Shown here piece by piece: positions 1-6,099 of a stretch of 6,270 nt of DNA. The stretch is from Hyphomicrobiales bacterium (GTDB lineage: Bacteria > Pseudomonadota > Alphaproteobacteria > Rhizobiales > JALURZ01). The notes below the pieces were generated by a model. The model had not been told where the DNA came from and did no database searches. It saw nothing but the letters and a program-made list of their open reading frames with translations. Numbering within the stretch: position 1 is the first letter of the stretch; every line of letters begins with the position of its first letter. The DNA lies in contig JALURZ010000295.1 of assembly GCA_027058735.1 (NCBI GenBank), positions 12,552-18,821 on the forward strand, given 5' to 3'. Position numbers and translations under genes: made by a program.

Positions 1-28
1 CCAGAATCAAGGGGCGTCTGAATAGCAT
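1..28 (-). CDS. Possible 5' fragment of a divergent gene, perhaps RecG helicase (partial)
   Basis: On the minus strand an ATG at 28-26 opens a frame that runs off the left edge and reads MLFRRPLIL. An AGGCGG stretch lies a few bases upstream and could serve as a weak ribosome binding site. Alphaproteobacterial RecG proteins often begin with a short Arg-Pro-x-Ile-Leu segment, and as I recall recG is often found near sdhE and mfd in this class, so an ATP-dependent recombination helicase is a reasonable guess. This is inference from nine residues and remembered gene order. The fragment could equally be another gene or no gene. If real, it would be transcribed away from sdhE, and 29-162 would hold both promoters. 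Confidence 0.3.
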
Positions 29-162
29 TCGCACCGCCTAAACTAATGCCCCCGCGCCCAATTGTCTTGCCCGCACAGCGCTGGTGAGTTGTCAAGCGCT
101 GCCCGCTCTGGCAAAACAAAACGTCTCTTTCGCCCAAGACCTTCCACCCCAGGCGCCACACC
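29..162. promoter_or_regulatory. Intergenic region upstream of sdhE-mfd, probably divergent promoter region
   Basis: This 134-base stretch has no supportable reading frame. It must carry the promoter for sdhE-mfd unless that promoter lies outside the window, and perhaps one for the possible minus-strand gene at the left edge. I see no convincing sigma-70 pair: TTGTCA at 89-94 resembles a -35 box, but the bases about 17 nt downstream (CAAAAC) match TATAAT poorly. The clearest structure is the inverted repeat at 76-101. The sdhE ribosome binding site is weak: AGGCG at 151-155 is followed by 7 bases before the ATG. Confidence 0.4.
76..101. repeat. Perfect inverted repeat CAGCGCT/AGCGCTG, candidate operator
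   Basis: CAGCGCT at 76-82 and AGCGCTG at 95-101 are exact reverse complements separated by 12 bases. Each arm also contains the palindrome AGCGCT, so the site is both a 7-bp dyad and a pair of direct AGCGCT words with 18 bases between their starts. No T-run follows on either strand, so it does not look like an intrinsic terminator. Its position upstream of sdhE and next to a TTGTCA word fits a dimeric regulator site or a leader hairpin. The role is inferred and no regulator is identified. Confidence 0.35.
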
Positions 163-459
163 ATGTCTGACAGCAGCGCCACATTGCAAAAGCGCCGCCG
201 GCAGGCGAGATACCGGGCATGGCGCCGGGGAACCAGGGAAATGGACCTGATTCTGGGCGCTTACGCCGACCGGCACCTGGCAAGGCTCGATGATGCCCGG
301 CTGGCGCAGTTCGAGGCGCTGGTGGCCGTGCCCGACCGGGATCTCTATGGGTGGATATCGGGGGCGCAGCCGGTTCCCGAAGAACACGACAACGACATCA
401 TGGCGGCGCTGAAAGCCCGGCCTTTCTTCCCCGCCGGACCGGGGCGCGGGGATGAGTAG
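163..459 (+). CDS. sdhE: SdhE-family FAD assembly factor 2 (succinate dehydrogenase flavinylation)
   Basis: This is a small cytoplasmic protein of the SdhE/Sdh5 (DUF339) family, which promotes covalent attachment of FAD to the SdhA flavoprotein subunit of succinate dehydrogenase and so supports complex II assembly. At 98 residues it has the family's usual size. The hallmark RGxxExD motif is present as RGTREMD at residues 22-28, including the Gly and Glu needed for flavinylation in characterised homologues. The conserved second block VPDRDLYGW covers residues 56-64. The N-terminus is strongly basic (KRRRQARYRAWRR, 10-22), as is common in the family. The ATG at 163 is chosen because it places RGxxE at the normal distance from the N-terminus, although the ribosome binding site is weak. 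Its last 8 bases overlap mfd (GATGAGTAG: mfd ATG at 452-454, sdhE TAG at 457-459), which suggests an operon with translational coupling. No sdh genes are in the window. Confidence 0.93.
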   Translation: MSDSSATLQKRRRQARYRAWRRGTREMDLILGAYADRHLARLDDARLAQFEALVAVPDRDLYGWISGAQPVPEEHDNDIMAALKARPFFPAGPGRGDE

Positions 460-3400
460 CGCGACCGCCGCCATCGCCGAGCGCCTGCGGCGCTCGCGGC
501 GCCTGACGGTGGCGGGCGCGCCCGACGGCCTGATACCACTGTTCCTCGGCGATTTTGCCCGCGACCTGCATGAAACCGCGCACGAGACCGCGACCCTGAT
601 CCACATCGCCCATGACGATCAGAGCATGGCGCAGATCGCGGCCGGCATGCAGTTCTTTGCACCCGATGTGTCCGTTCTGCGGTTTCCGGCCTGGGACTGT
701 CTTCCCTATGACCGTGTCGGGGTCAATCCGGAAATTTCGGCCACGCGGATCGCCACGCTGGCAGCCCTTGCCCGCCCGGACACGAACGAGGGGCCGCGCG
801 TCGTTCTCACAACCCTCAACGCGATTATACAACGTGTGATTGAGCCTGAAACCGTGCTGGCCGGAACATGGTCGGCGGCGCCGGGCAGCGAGATCTCGCT
901 CGATGAGCTGAAAGAATATCTGACGCAGAACGGATATGTGGCGGCGGGAACGGTCCGCGAGCCGGGCGAATATGCGGTGCGCGGCGGTATCGTCGATCTG
1001 TTCGCGCCGGGGAACGTTCATCCCGTCCGCCTCGATCTGTTCGGCAAGACGCTGGAATCGATCCGCAGCTTCGATGCCCGCACCCAGCGTACCGTTTCCC
1101 GGCTTTCGCGCATCGATCTTCTGCCGGCCGGCGAAGTGTCCCTGAGCGACGCCTCCATCCGCCGGTTCCGCAGCGGCTATGTCGCCCGTTTCGGCCCGCC
1201 CGGCAGCGATGATCCGCTCTATGACGCCATCAGCGCCGGACGGCCCTATCAGGGGATGGAACACTGGCTTGCCCTGTTTCACGACCGGCTGTGCATGCTA
1301 TTCGACTATGCCGGAGACTGGATTGTCGCGCTCGATCCCCTGGTGCAGGACGCCCGGCATTCGCGCATGGAGCAGATTACGGACTATTATGAGGCGCGCA
1401 CCTCCGGCAGCGGCGCCTCCACCGCTTCCGCCGCACCGCCCTACAAGGCGCTGCCGCCGGAGGCGCTGACCGCGGGCACGCAGGAATGGGACGCGCTTAT
1501 GAACCGCTACCGGGTTCTCGAGTTGACCCCGTTTGAGATGCCGCGGAGCGGACGCACCGGGGCGGTGACGCTGGGGGCGCGCGCCGCGCGGCGGTTCGCG
1601 GCGGAACGCAAGCACGAAACCGGCAACCTGTTCGATGCGGTTGGCGCCCATATCGGCGCGCTGAGCGGGCGGGGCAGGCGGGTTGTGCTGGCCTGCTGGA
1701 GCGAGGGCTCGCGCGAACGCCTGTCGGGTTTACTCGACGATCATGGAGTTGGCCCCATGCGACCGGCCGACACCTGGCCCGACGCGCAAGGCTTCGCGCC
1801 CGGGACCGTCGCGCTCGCCATTCTGGGGCTGGAGGGCGGATTTGAAACGCCTGATCTCGCCGTAATTTCGGAACAGGACATTCTGGGTGAGCGGCTGGTC
1901 CGCAAAGCGCGCGGGCGGCGAACAAACGCTGATTTCATCGCCGATGTCTCGGCCCTGTCGCTTGGCGATCTTGTGGTTCATATCGATCATGGGATCGGCC
2001 GCTACCAGGGCCTGCGGGCAATCGACGTGCAGGGCGCGCCCCATGACTGCCTGCTGATTGTCTATCACGGCGATGACAAACTGTTTCTGCCGGTGGAGAA
2101 CATCGAACTGCTGAGCCGCTACGGCGCGGAGCAGACAGCCGTTCCGCTTGACAGGCTCGGCGGCGCGGCCTGGCAGGCGCGAAAATCCCGGCTTAAGGAG
2201 CGCATCCGCGAAATCGCCCGGCGGTTCATCAGCACCGCCGCGGCGCGCGAATTGCGCTCCGGCGTTATCATGGAGCCGCCCGAAGGTATCTATGACGAAT
2301 TCTGCGCCCGCTTCGCCTATCATGAAACCGAGGACCAGGCGCGCGCCATCGACGATGTCATCGCCGATCTGGGGTCCGGACGGCCCATGGACCGGCTGAT
2401 CTGCGGCGATGTCGGTTTCGGCAAGACTGAGGTTGCCCTGCGTTCGTCGTTCATCACGGCCATGTCCGGCCGCCAGGTGGCCATCGTCGTGCCCACGACC
2501 CTGCTGGCGCGCCAGCATTTCGCGACCTTTGCGGAACGGTTTCGCGGATTTCCCGTCAAGATCGCCCAGGCCTCGCGTCTGGTGCCGGCTTCGGCCCTGG
2601 CCAGAACCAGGGAAGGGCTGAAATCCGGTGAAGTCGATATTGTGATCGGCACCCATGCGCTGCTGGCGAAGTCGGTTTCGTTTCGCGATCTGGGGCTGTT
2701 GATCGTCGATGAGGAGCAGCATTTCGGCGTGGCCCACAAGGAGCGGCTCAAGGAACTGAAAACCAATGTCCACGTGCTGACCCTCAGCGCCACGCCGATC
2801 CCGCGCACCCTGCAACTGGCCCTGAGCGGCGTTCGCGAGATGTCGCTGATCACCACGCCGCCGGTCGACCGATTGTCCGTGCGCACATTCGTGACGCCGT
2901 TCGATCCGATCATCCTGCGCGAAGCCCTGTTGCGCGAGCACTACCGGGGCGGCCAGACCTTTTATGTCTGTCCGCGTATTCGCGATCTGTCCGATGCTGA
3001 GCAGATTTTGCGCGATCATGTTCCCGAAATCAGTTTCCGGGTTGCCCACGGCCAGATGCCGGGAGAGCGGCTCGAAGCCATCATGACAGGGTTTTACGAT
3101 CGCGAATTCGACGTTTTGCTATCGACGTCGATTGTCGAATCCGGGCTGGACATCCCCACCGCCAACACGCTGATCGTTCACCGTGCGGACCGGTTCGGAC
3201 TGTCGCAGCTGTATCAGTTGCGCGGCCGGGTGGGGCGTTCGAAAACGCGCGCCTATGCGCTGTTCACCACCAAAGCGGGGCGGCCGCTGACGCCGGGTGC
3301 GGAGAAACGGCTGCGGGTGTTGCAGTCCCTCGATCATCTGGGCGCCGGATTTTCCCTGGCCAGCCATGATCTGGACATTCGCGGGGCCGGCAATCTGCTT

Positions 3401-3982
3401 GGCGATGAGCAGTCGGGTCACATCAAGGAGGTCGGTCTGGCGCTGTATCAGGACATGCTGGAGGAGATGGTGGCGAGCCTGCGCGAGGGCGATGCCGGGA
3501 CGGGCGAGGAGGAGCCCTGGTCGCCGCAGATCAATATCGGCACGCCGGTTCTGATCCCCGAAAGCTATGTCGCCGACCTCGATCTGAGACTGTCGCTGTA
3601 CCGGCGGCTGGCGCGGCTGGACCGCAAACAGGACATCGAGGCCTTTGCCGCTGAACTGATCGACCGGTTCGGCCCCCTGCCCGGTGAAGTCGGGCATCTG
3701 CTCGAAATCGTCGCCATCAAGGCGTTGTGCCGCCAGGCCGGAGTTTCGCAGATCGATGCCGGCGCAAAGGGCGCGGTGATCGGTTTTCACAACGACGAAT
3801 TTGCCGACCCGGAAGGCCTTATCGCTTATGTGACCAGCCAGGCGGGCACGATCTCGCTTAGGCCCGATCACAAGCTCATATACCGGCGCGGATGGCCTTC
3901 GTCGCAGGAGCGCATCCAGGGCGTGCAGATGCTGCTGCGCCGTCTCGCGGCCATTGCCAAGGGGGAAGGGAAGGCGGCCTAA
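452..3982 (+). CDS. mfd: Mfd, transcription-repair coupling factor (TRCF)
   Basis: Mfd is a DNA translocase that binds RNA polymerase stalled at lesions, pushes it off the template and recruits UvrA for nucleotide excision repair. The 1176 residues are slightly longer than E. coli Mfd (1148), so the gene looks complete. The N-terminal UvrB-like UvrA-binding module covers about residues 1-340 and includes FPAWDCLPYDRV from 78. A Ser/Ala/Pro-rich linker lies at about 315-335. The RNA-polymerase interaction domain begins near 500 with LSLGDLVVHIDHGIGRY (502-518). The RecG-like motor has Walker A GDVGFGKT (652-659), DEEQ (753-756), SAT (779-781) and motif VI QLRGRVGR (922-929). The translocation-coupling (TRG) region holds DIRGAGNLLG (975-984), and the C-terminal autoinhibitory domain starts near 1042 (DLDLRLSLYRR). 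All catalytic motifs look intact. The ATG overlaps the end of sdhE and has only a G-rich upstream stretch as ribosome binding site, so coupling to sdhE translation is likely. The TAA overlaps the stop codon of the convergent oxidoreductase gene, and I see no terminator of its own. Confidence 0.98.
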   Translation: MSSATAAIAERLRRSRRLTVAGAPDGLIPLFLGDFARDLHETAHETATLIHIAHDDQSMAQIAAGMQFFAPDVSVLRFPAWDCLPYDRVGVNPEISATRIATLAALARPDTNEGPRVVLTTLNAIIQRVIEPETVLAGTWSAAPGSEISLDELKEYLTQNGYVAAGTVREPGEYAVRGGIVDLFAPGNVHPVRLDLFGKTLESIRSFDARTQRTVSRLSRIDLLPAGEVSLSDASIRRFRSGYVARFGPPGSDDPLYDAISAGRPYQGMEHWLALFHDRLCMLFDYAGDWIVALDPLVQDARHSRMEQITDYYEARTSGSGASTASAAPPYKALPPEALTAGTQEWDALMNRYRVLELTPFEMPRSGRTGAVTLGARAARRFAAERKHETGNLFDAVGAHIGALSGRGRRVVLACWSEGSRERLSGLLDDHGVGPMRPADTWPDAQGFAPGTVALAILGLEGGFETPDLAVISEQDILGERLVRKARGRRTNADFIADVSALSLGDLVVHIDHGIGRYQGLRAIDVQGAPHDCLLIVYHGDDKLFLPVENIELLSRYGAEQTAVPLDRLGGAAWQARKSRLKERIREIARRFISTAAARELRSGVIMEPPEGIYDEFCARFAYHETEDQARAIDDVIADLGSGRPMDRLICGDVGFGKTEVALRSSFITAMSGRQVAIVVPTTLLARQHFATFAERFRGFPVKIAQASRLVPASALARTREGLKSGEVDIVIGTHALLAKSVSFRDLGLLIVDEEQHFGVAHKERLKELKTNVHVLTLSATPIPRTLQLALSGVREMSLITTPPVDRLSVRTFVTPFDPIILREALLREHYRGGQTFYVCPRIRDLSDAEQILRDHVPEISFRVAHGQMPGERLEAIMTGFYDREFDVLLSTSIVESGLDIPTANTLIVHRADRFGLSQLYQLRGRVGRSKTRAYALFTTKAGRPLTPGAEKRLRVLQSLDHLGAGFSLASHDLDIRGAGNLLGDEQSGHIKEVGLALYQDMLEEMVASLREGDAGTGEEEPWSPQINIGTPVLIPESYVADLDLRLSLYRRLARLDRKQDIEAFAAELIDRFGPLPGEVGHLLEIVAIKALCRQAGVSQIDAGAKGAVIGFHNDEFADPEGLIAYVTSQAGTISLRPDHKLIYRRGWPSSQERIQGVQMLLRRLAAIAKGEGKAA

Positions 3983-4650
3983 TCCTGCGCCTGTGGGTCG
4001 GTTCCGCCGGCGGCCATGGCCTGATCGATCGCGCGGAGCAGAATGTCGGGCGATTGCGCCCCGGACACGGCGAACCTGTCGGCGAAAATGAAACACGGCA
4101 CCCCGGTCACGCCGATCCTGCGGGCCGTGTCGATGGCCCGCTGGACGGTGCCGCGATCCGCATCGCTGTCCAGGCGTTTTCTTGTCTCCTCGCCGTTCAT
4201 GCCGGCATTCGCGGCGATCTCCGCCAGCACGTCCATATCGCCAATGTCCTTGCCCTCGATAAAATAGGCCCGGAACAGGCTTTCGATCACGGCGTCCTGG
4301 CATCCGGCCTGGCCGGCCCACAAGACAAGACGGTGGGAGTTGAACGTGTTGGGCGAGCGCTCGATCGCCTCAAACCGGAAATCCAGCCCTTCTTGCTTGC
4401 CGGCGGCGGCGATGGGCGCATATTTCGCCGCCGCATTGGCGGCGCCTGCGAACTTGGCGTTCAGGTATTCGTTGCGCTCCATTCCCGCCTCAGGCATATC
4501 GGGATTGAGCAGATAGGGCCGCCAGCGCACGACGATGTTTTCGCCCTCGCGCCGGGCGAGCGCTTTTTCGAGCCGGCGTTTGCCGATATAGCACCACGGA
4601 CACAGGGTGTCGGCGACCACATCGATGAAAACGGGGTTGTTCGCGCCCAC
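3979..4650 (-). CDS. DsbA-family / FrnE-like thiol oxidoreductase
   Basis: This is a 223-residue protein with a DsbA-type thioredoxin fold, in the FrnE/2-hydroxychromene-2-carboxylate isomerase-like group. Strand 1 (VFIDVVADTLCPWCYIG) starts at residue 7 and carries the CPWC redox pair, Cys17 and Cys20. A helical insertion follows (about 60-170) with NTFNSHRL at 101-108. The cis-proline loop is VTGVPCFI (181-188, Pro185), followed by the family's SGAQSP segment (196-201). No signal peptide or membrane segment is visible, so a cytoplasmic location is expected, unlike classical periplasmic DsbA. The substrate is unknown; dithiol oxidation, disulfide isomerisation or glutathione-dependent chemistry are all possible. 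The start is GTG: a strong GGAGG lies 7 bases upstream and the thioredoxin strand begins immediately after it. An extra cysteine (Cys186) sits directly after the cis-proline. The stop codon (TAG, complement of 3979-3981) overlaps the mfd stop. A terminator separates the gene from the one upstream, so it probably has its own promoter within 4651-4710, though I could not identify one. Confidence 0.92.
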   Translation of the reverse strand: MGANNPVFIDVVADTLCPWCYIGKRRLEKALARREGENIVVRWRPYLLNPDMPEAGMERNEYLNAKFAGAANAAAKYAPIAAAGKQEGLDFRFEAIERSPNTFNSHRLVLWAGQAGCQDAVIESLFRAYFIEGKDIGDMDVLAEIAANAGMNGEETRKRLDSDADRGTVQRAIDTARRIGVTGVPCFIFADRFAVSGAQSPDILLRAIDQAMAAGGTDPQAQD

Positions 4651-4657
4651 CCGCCTG

Positions 4658-4662
4658 CCTCC
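4658..4662 (-). promoter_or_regulatory. Shine-Dalgarno site deciding a GTG start
   Basis: On the minus strand GGAGG is followed by 7 bases and then the GTG at 4650-4648. The spacing is near ideal. No ATG offers a plausible in-frame alternative: the next Met codon is residue 52, beyond the CPWC motif. The site therefore supports the GTG start. Confidence 0.8.
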
Positions 4663-4702
4663 GCAAGGATCAGCATCACAACAGGCGCGCAGTATGGCGC
4701 AC

Positions 4703-4713
4703 TTTCCGGGAAA
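4703..4713. repeat. 11-bp palindrome TTTCCGGGAAA
   Basis: TTTCC and GGAAA flank a central G, giving a perfect short dyad. It lies about 50 bases upstream of the oxidoreductase start and overlaps the T-tract of the preceding terminator by three bases. It could be a small operator or chance; no promoter next to it is clear. Confidence 0.2.
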
Positions 4714-4734
4714 TAAAAACGGGGCGTTCCGCCC
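4711..4734 (-). terminator. Rho-independent terminator of the REC-REC-GGDEF gene
   Basis: Read on the minus strand, the stop codon TGA is followed at once by GGGCG-GAA-CGCCC, a 5-bp all-GC stem with a 3-base loop. Two bases (CG) and then TTTTTATTT come next. The hairpin occupies 4734-4722 and the T-tract 4719-4711. The hairpin starts on the base after the stop codon, so it should fold only once the terminating ribosome has cleared. It should largely insulate the downstream oxidoreductase gene. Confidence 0.78.
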
Positions 4735-6087
4735 TCAGGCGCGCGAGCGTTGCCGCGCCCGCTCAATGATGGTTTCCGGGGTGTCGTCGCCCTGGCACCC
4801 CGTTACCCCGCTCGTCAGTTCCACATGGATCGCCTCATTGATGCCGGGCACCGAAAACTCGGTGAAATTGATCACGCCGACAATCCGGCGCACCGCGATA
4901 TCGGCGAATTTGGGGGCGGTGCCCGGCAGGGCGACAACGAACCGCGGACCGGAATAGCGCGCGCTCAGGTCTTCGCCGCGCACCAGCATGCCCATCATTT
5001 CGCCGGCCTGGCGGATAATGCGATCGCCTATGACATAGCCGAACCGGTCGTTGATCGCGGCCATATTGCGGATTTCCAGAAACGCCAGGCTCATTTCGTC
5101 CTGGCGCTGGATGGTGTCGCGCAGCATGGAGCGCAGATGCTCCAACAGGAACCCTTTGGAATACAGGCCGGTCAGGCCATCGCTGGTGGCCATGTGGCGG
5201 GCCTGGGAGTAAATGTGGCGCAGGGAATCGCGAAACCGCAACTCGCGCACGAACGACATCACGCGCCTGTTGAGTTCTGTCTGGTTGATCGGCTTGAACA
5301 ACACGTCGGTATAGCCGTTGGCGAATGGCGCTTCGGAGTTTTCCAGCGCATCTTCGGGTGCGAGCAGCAGAATCGGTGTGTTGTAGAGCTGTGAATTCCG
5401 GCGCGCGGCGCGGGCCATTTCCAGAAACGGCGCCGGATCGCCATTGAGATCGACAATGACGGCGTCAAAATTCCGGCGCGCCATGTAATCGAGCGCGGTG
5501 GTGGCCGTCAGCGCGCCCACGAGGGTCGCATCCTTCGACAGCGATTGCTCGATGGCCGGAAAATCGCGCGTGGCGCCGACCACAAGGATGGTGGCGTCGC
5601 TGACCATGCGCGGCGGCGCGACATTGGCGGGCGCATCGACGCCATATTGCGCCGAGGTGTTGAGACGCCGGACCAGTTCATCGTGCATGACGTTGAGGCG
5701 GATGAGCGAATTGACCCGTCCGCAAAGCTGTGCCCCGCTGACCGGAGCAAAGAGAACTTCATCGACATTTGCGTGCTGCATTTCTTCGCCGCCGCCCGCT
5801 GACAGGGCGTCCCTGTCGCCGAGCACTATGACGGGCAGCCTCGCGGTCGCTTCGCTGTTTTTCAGTTGCCGGACAAATCCGAGATAATCCCTGGGGTGCT
5901 TGTTCGCGCACGCGCTCAGCATATCGAGGATGACCACATCGGGCCGGCTCGCGCCGGGCTGCAGCAGGGCCCCGGCCTCAGCTTCGGGTTTGGCGATATT
6001 GCTCTCGAAACCGAATTCGCGCAGCGTGGAAGGAAGTGCGTTTTCGGTATCGTCGCTGACCACCAATATGCGTGCCGCAATACCCAT
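4735..6087 (-). CDS. PleD/PopA-like response regulator with two REC domains and a degenerate GGDEF domain
   Basis: This 450-residue cytoplasmic protein has the PleD architecture: REC1 (about 4-127), REC2 (about 164-280) and GGDEF (about 290-450). REC1 has an acidic pair (Asp12, Asp13) and a candidate phospho-acceptor Asp55 in VVILD, but Gly90 replaces the switch Thr/Ser and Ala114 replaces the conserved Lys (LFAPVS). REC2 has Asp213 and Lys265 (LFKPIN) but no acidic pair. The GGDEF domain keeps DGLTGLYS (303-310) and the guanine-binding INDRFGYVIGD (345-355). The catalytic GG[DE]EF is SGPRF (379-383), and the usual DxDxFK metal region reads EIRNMA (338-343). The inhibitory-site motif RxxD is intact as RGED (370-373), five residues before SGPRF. 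The domain ends at QRSRA without the usual C-terminal LYxAKxxGRN segment. Cyclase activity is therefore unlikely and c-di-GMP binding is plausible. Caulobacter PopA, a PleD paralogue that recruits factors for CtrA degradation, shows the same pattern, but orthology is not proven. The ATG at 6087 has AAAGGA six bases upstream. Confidence 0.9.
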   Translation of the reverse strand: MGIAARILVVSDDTENALPSTLREFGFESNIAKPEAEAGALLQPGASRPDVVILDMLSACANKHPRDYLGFVRQLKNSEATARLPVIVLGDRDALSAGGGEEMQHANVDEVLFAPVSGAQLCGRVNSLIRLNVMHDELVRRLNTSAQYGVDAPANVAPPRMVSDATILVVGATRDFPAIEQSLSKDATLVGALTATTALDYMARRNFDAVIVDLNGDPAPFLEMARAARRNSQLYNTPILLLAPEDALENSEAPFANGYTDVLFKPINQTELNRRVMSFVRELRFRDSLRHIYSQARHMATSDGLTGLYSKGFLLEHLRSMLRDTIQRQDEMSLAFLEIRNMAAINDRFGYVIGDRIIRQAGEMMGMLVRGEDLSARYSGPRFVVALPGTAPKFADIAVRRIVGVINFTEFSVPGINEAIHVELTSGVTGCQGDDTPETIIERARQRSRA

Positions 6088-6093
6088 CGTTCA

Positions 6094-6099
6094 TCCTTT
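6094..6099 (-). promoter_or_regulatory. Shine-Dalgarno site of the REC-REC-GGDEF gene
   Basis: AAAGGA on the minus strand is separated by six bases from the ATG at 6087-6085. It fixes the start that begins MGIAARILVV, in which the first receiver strand opens normally. Confidence 0.75.

Noticed and set aside
398..1282. A 294-codon minus-strand open frame over the start of mfd
   Set aside because: It is antisense to sdhE/mfd, has no recognisable motif, and is best explained by GC-rich codon bias.
1730..3049. A 439-codon open frame on the minus strand, antisense to mfd
   Set aside because: It lies wholly within the mfd helicase region with all Mfd motifs intact on the plus strand. Its translation is rich in Arg, Gln and Gly with no recognisable domain, as expected from the high-GC complement of a conserved gene.
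3119..4321. A 400-codon minus-strand frame spanning the end of mfd and the oxidoreductase gene
   Set aside because: It overlaps two well-supported genes in different frames and has low-complexity Arg/Gly/Pro composition.
3892..4716. A 274-codon plus-strand frame antisense to the oxidoreductase gene
   Set aside because: The opposite strand encodes a clear DsbA-family protein with CPWC and cis-Pro motifs and a good ribosome binding site; this frame shows no domain.
4939..4953. The idea that SGPRF is a sequencing error or frameshift in an active GGDEF enzyme
   Set aside because: The reading frame is intact on both sides (RYSGPRFVVALPG), and other catalytic positions such as the DxDxFK region and the C-terminal helix are also altered, so several independent errors would be needed.
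4750..5394. A 214-codon plus-strand frame antisense to the GGDEF domain
   Set aside because: It mirrors a conserved GGDEF/REC2 coding region and shows no recognisable family.
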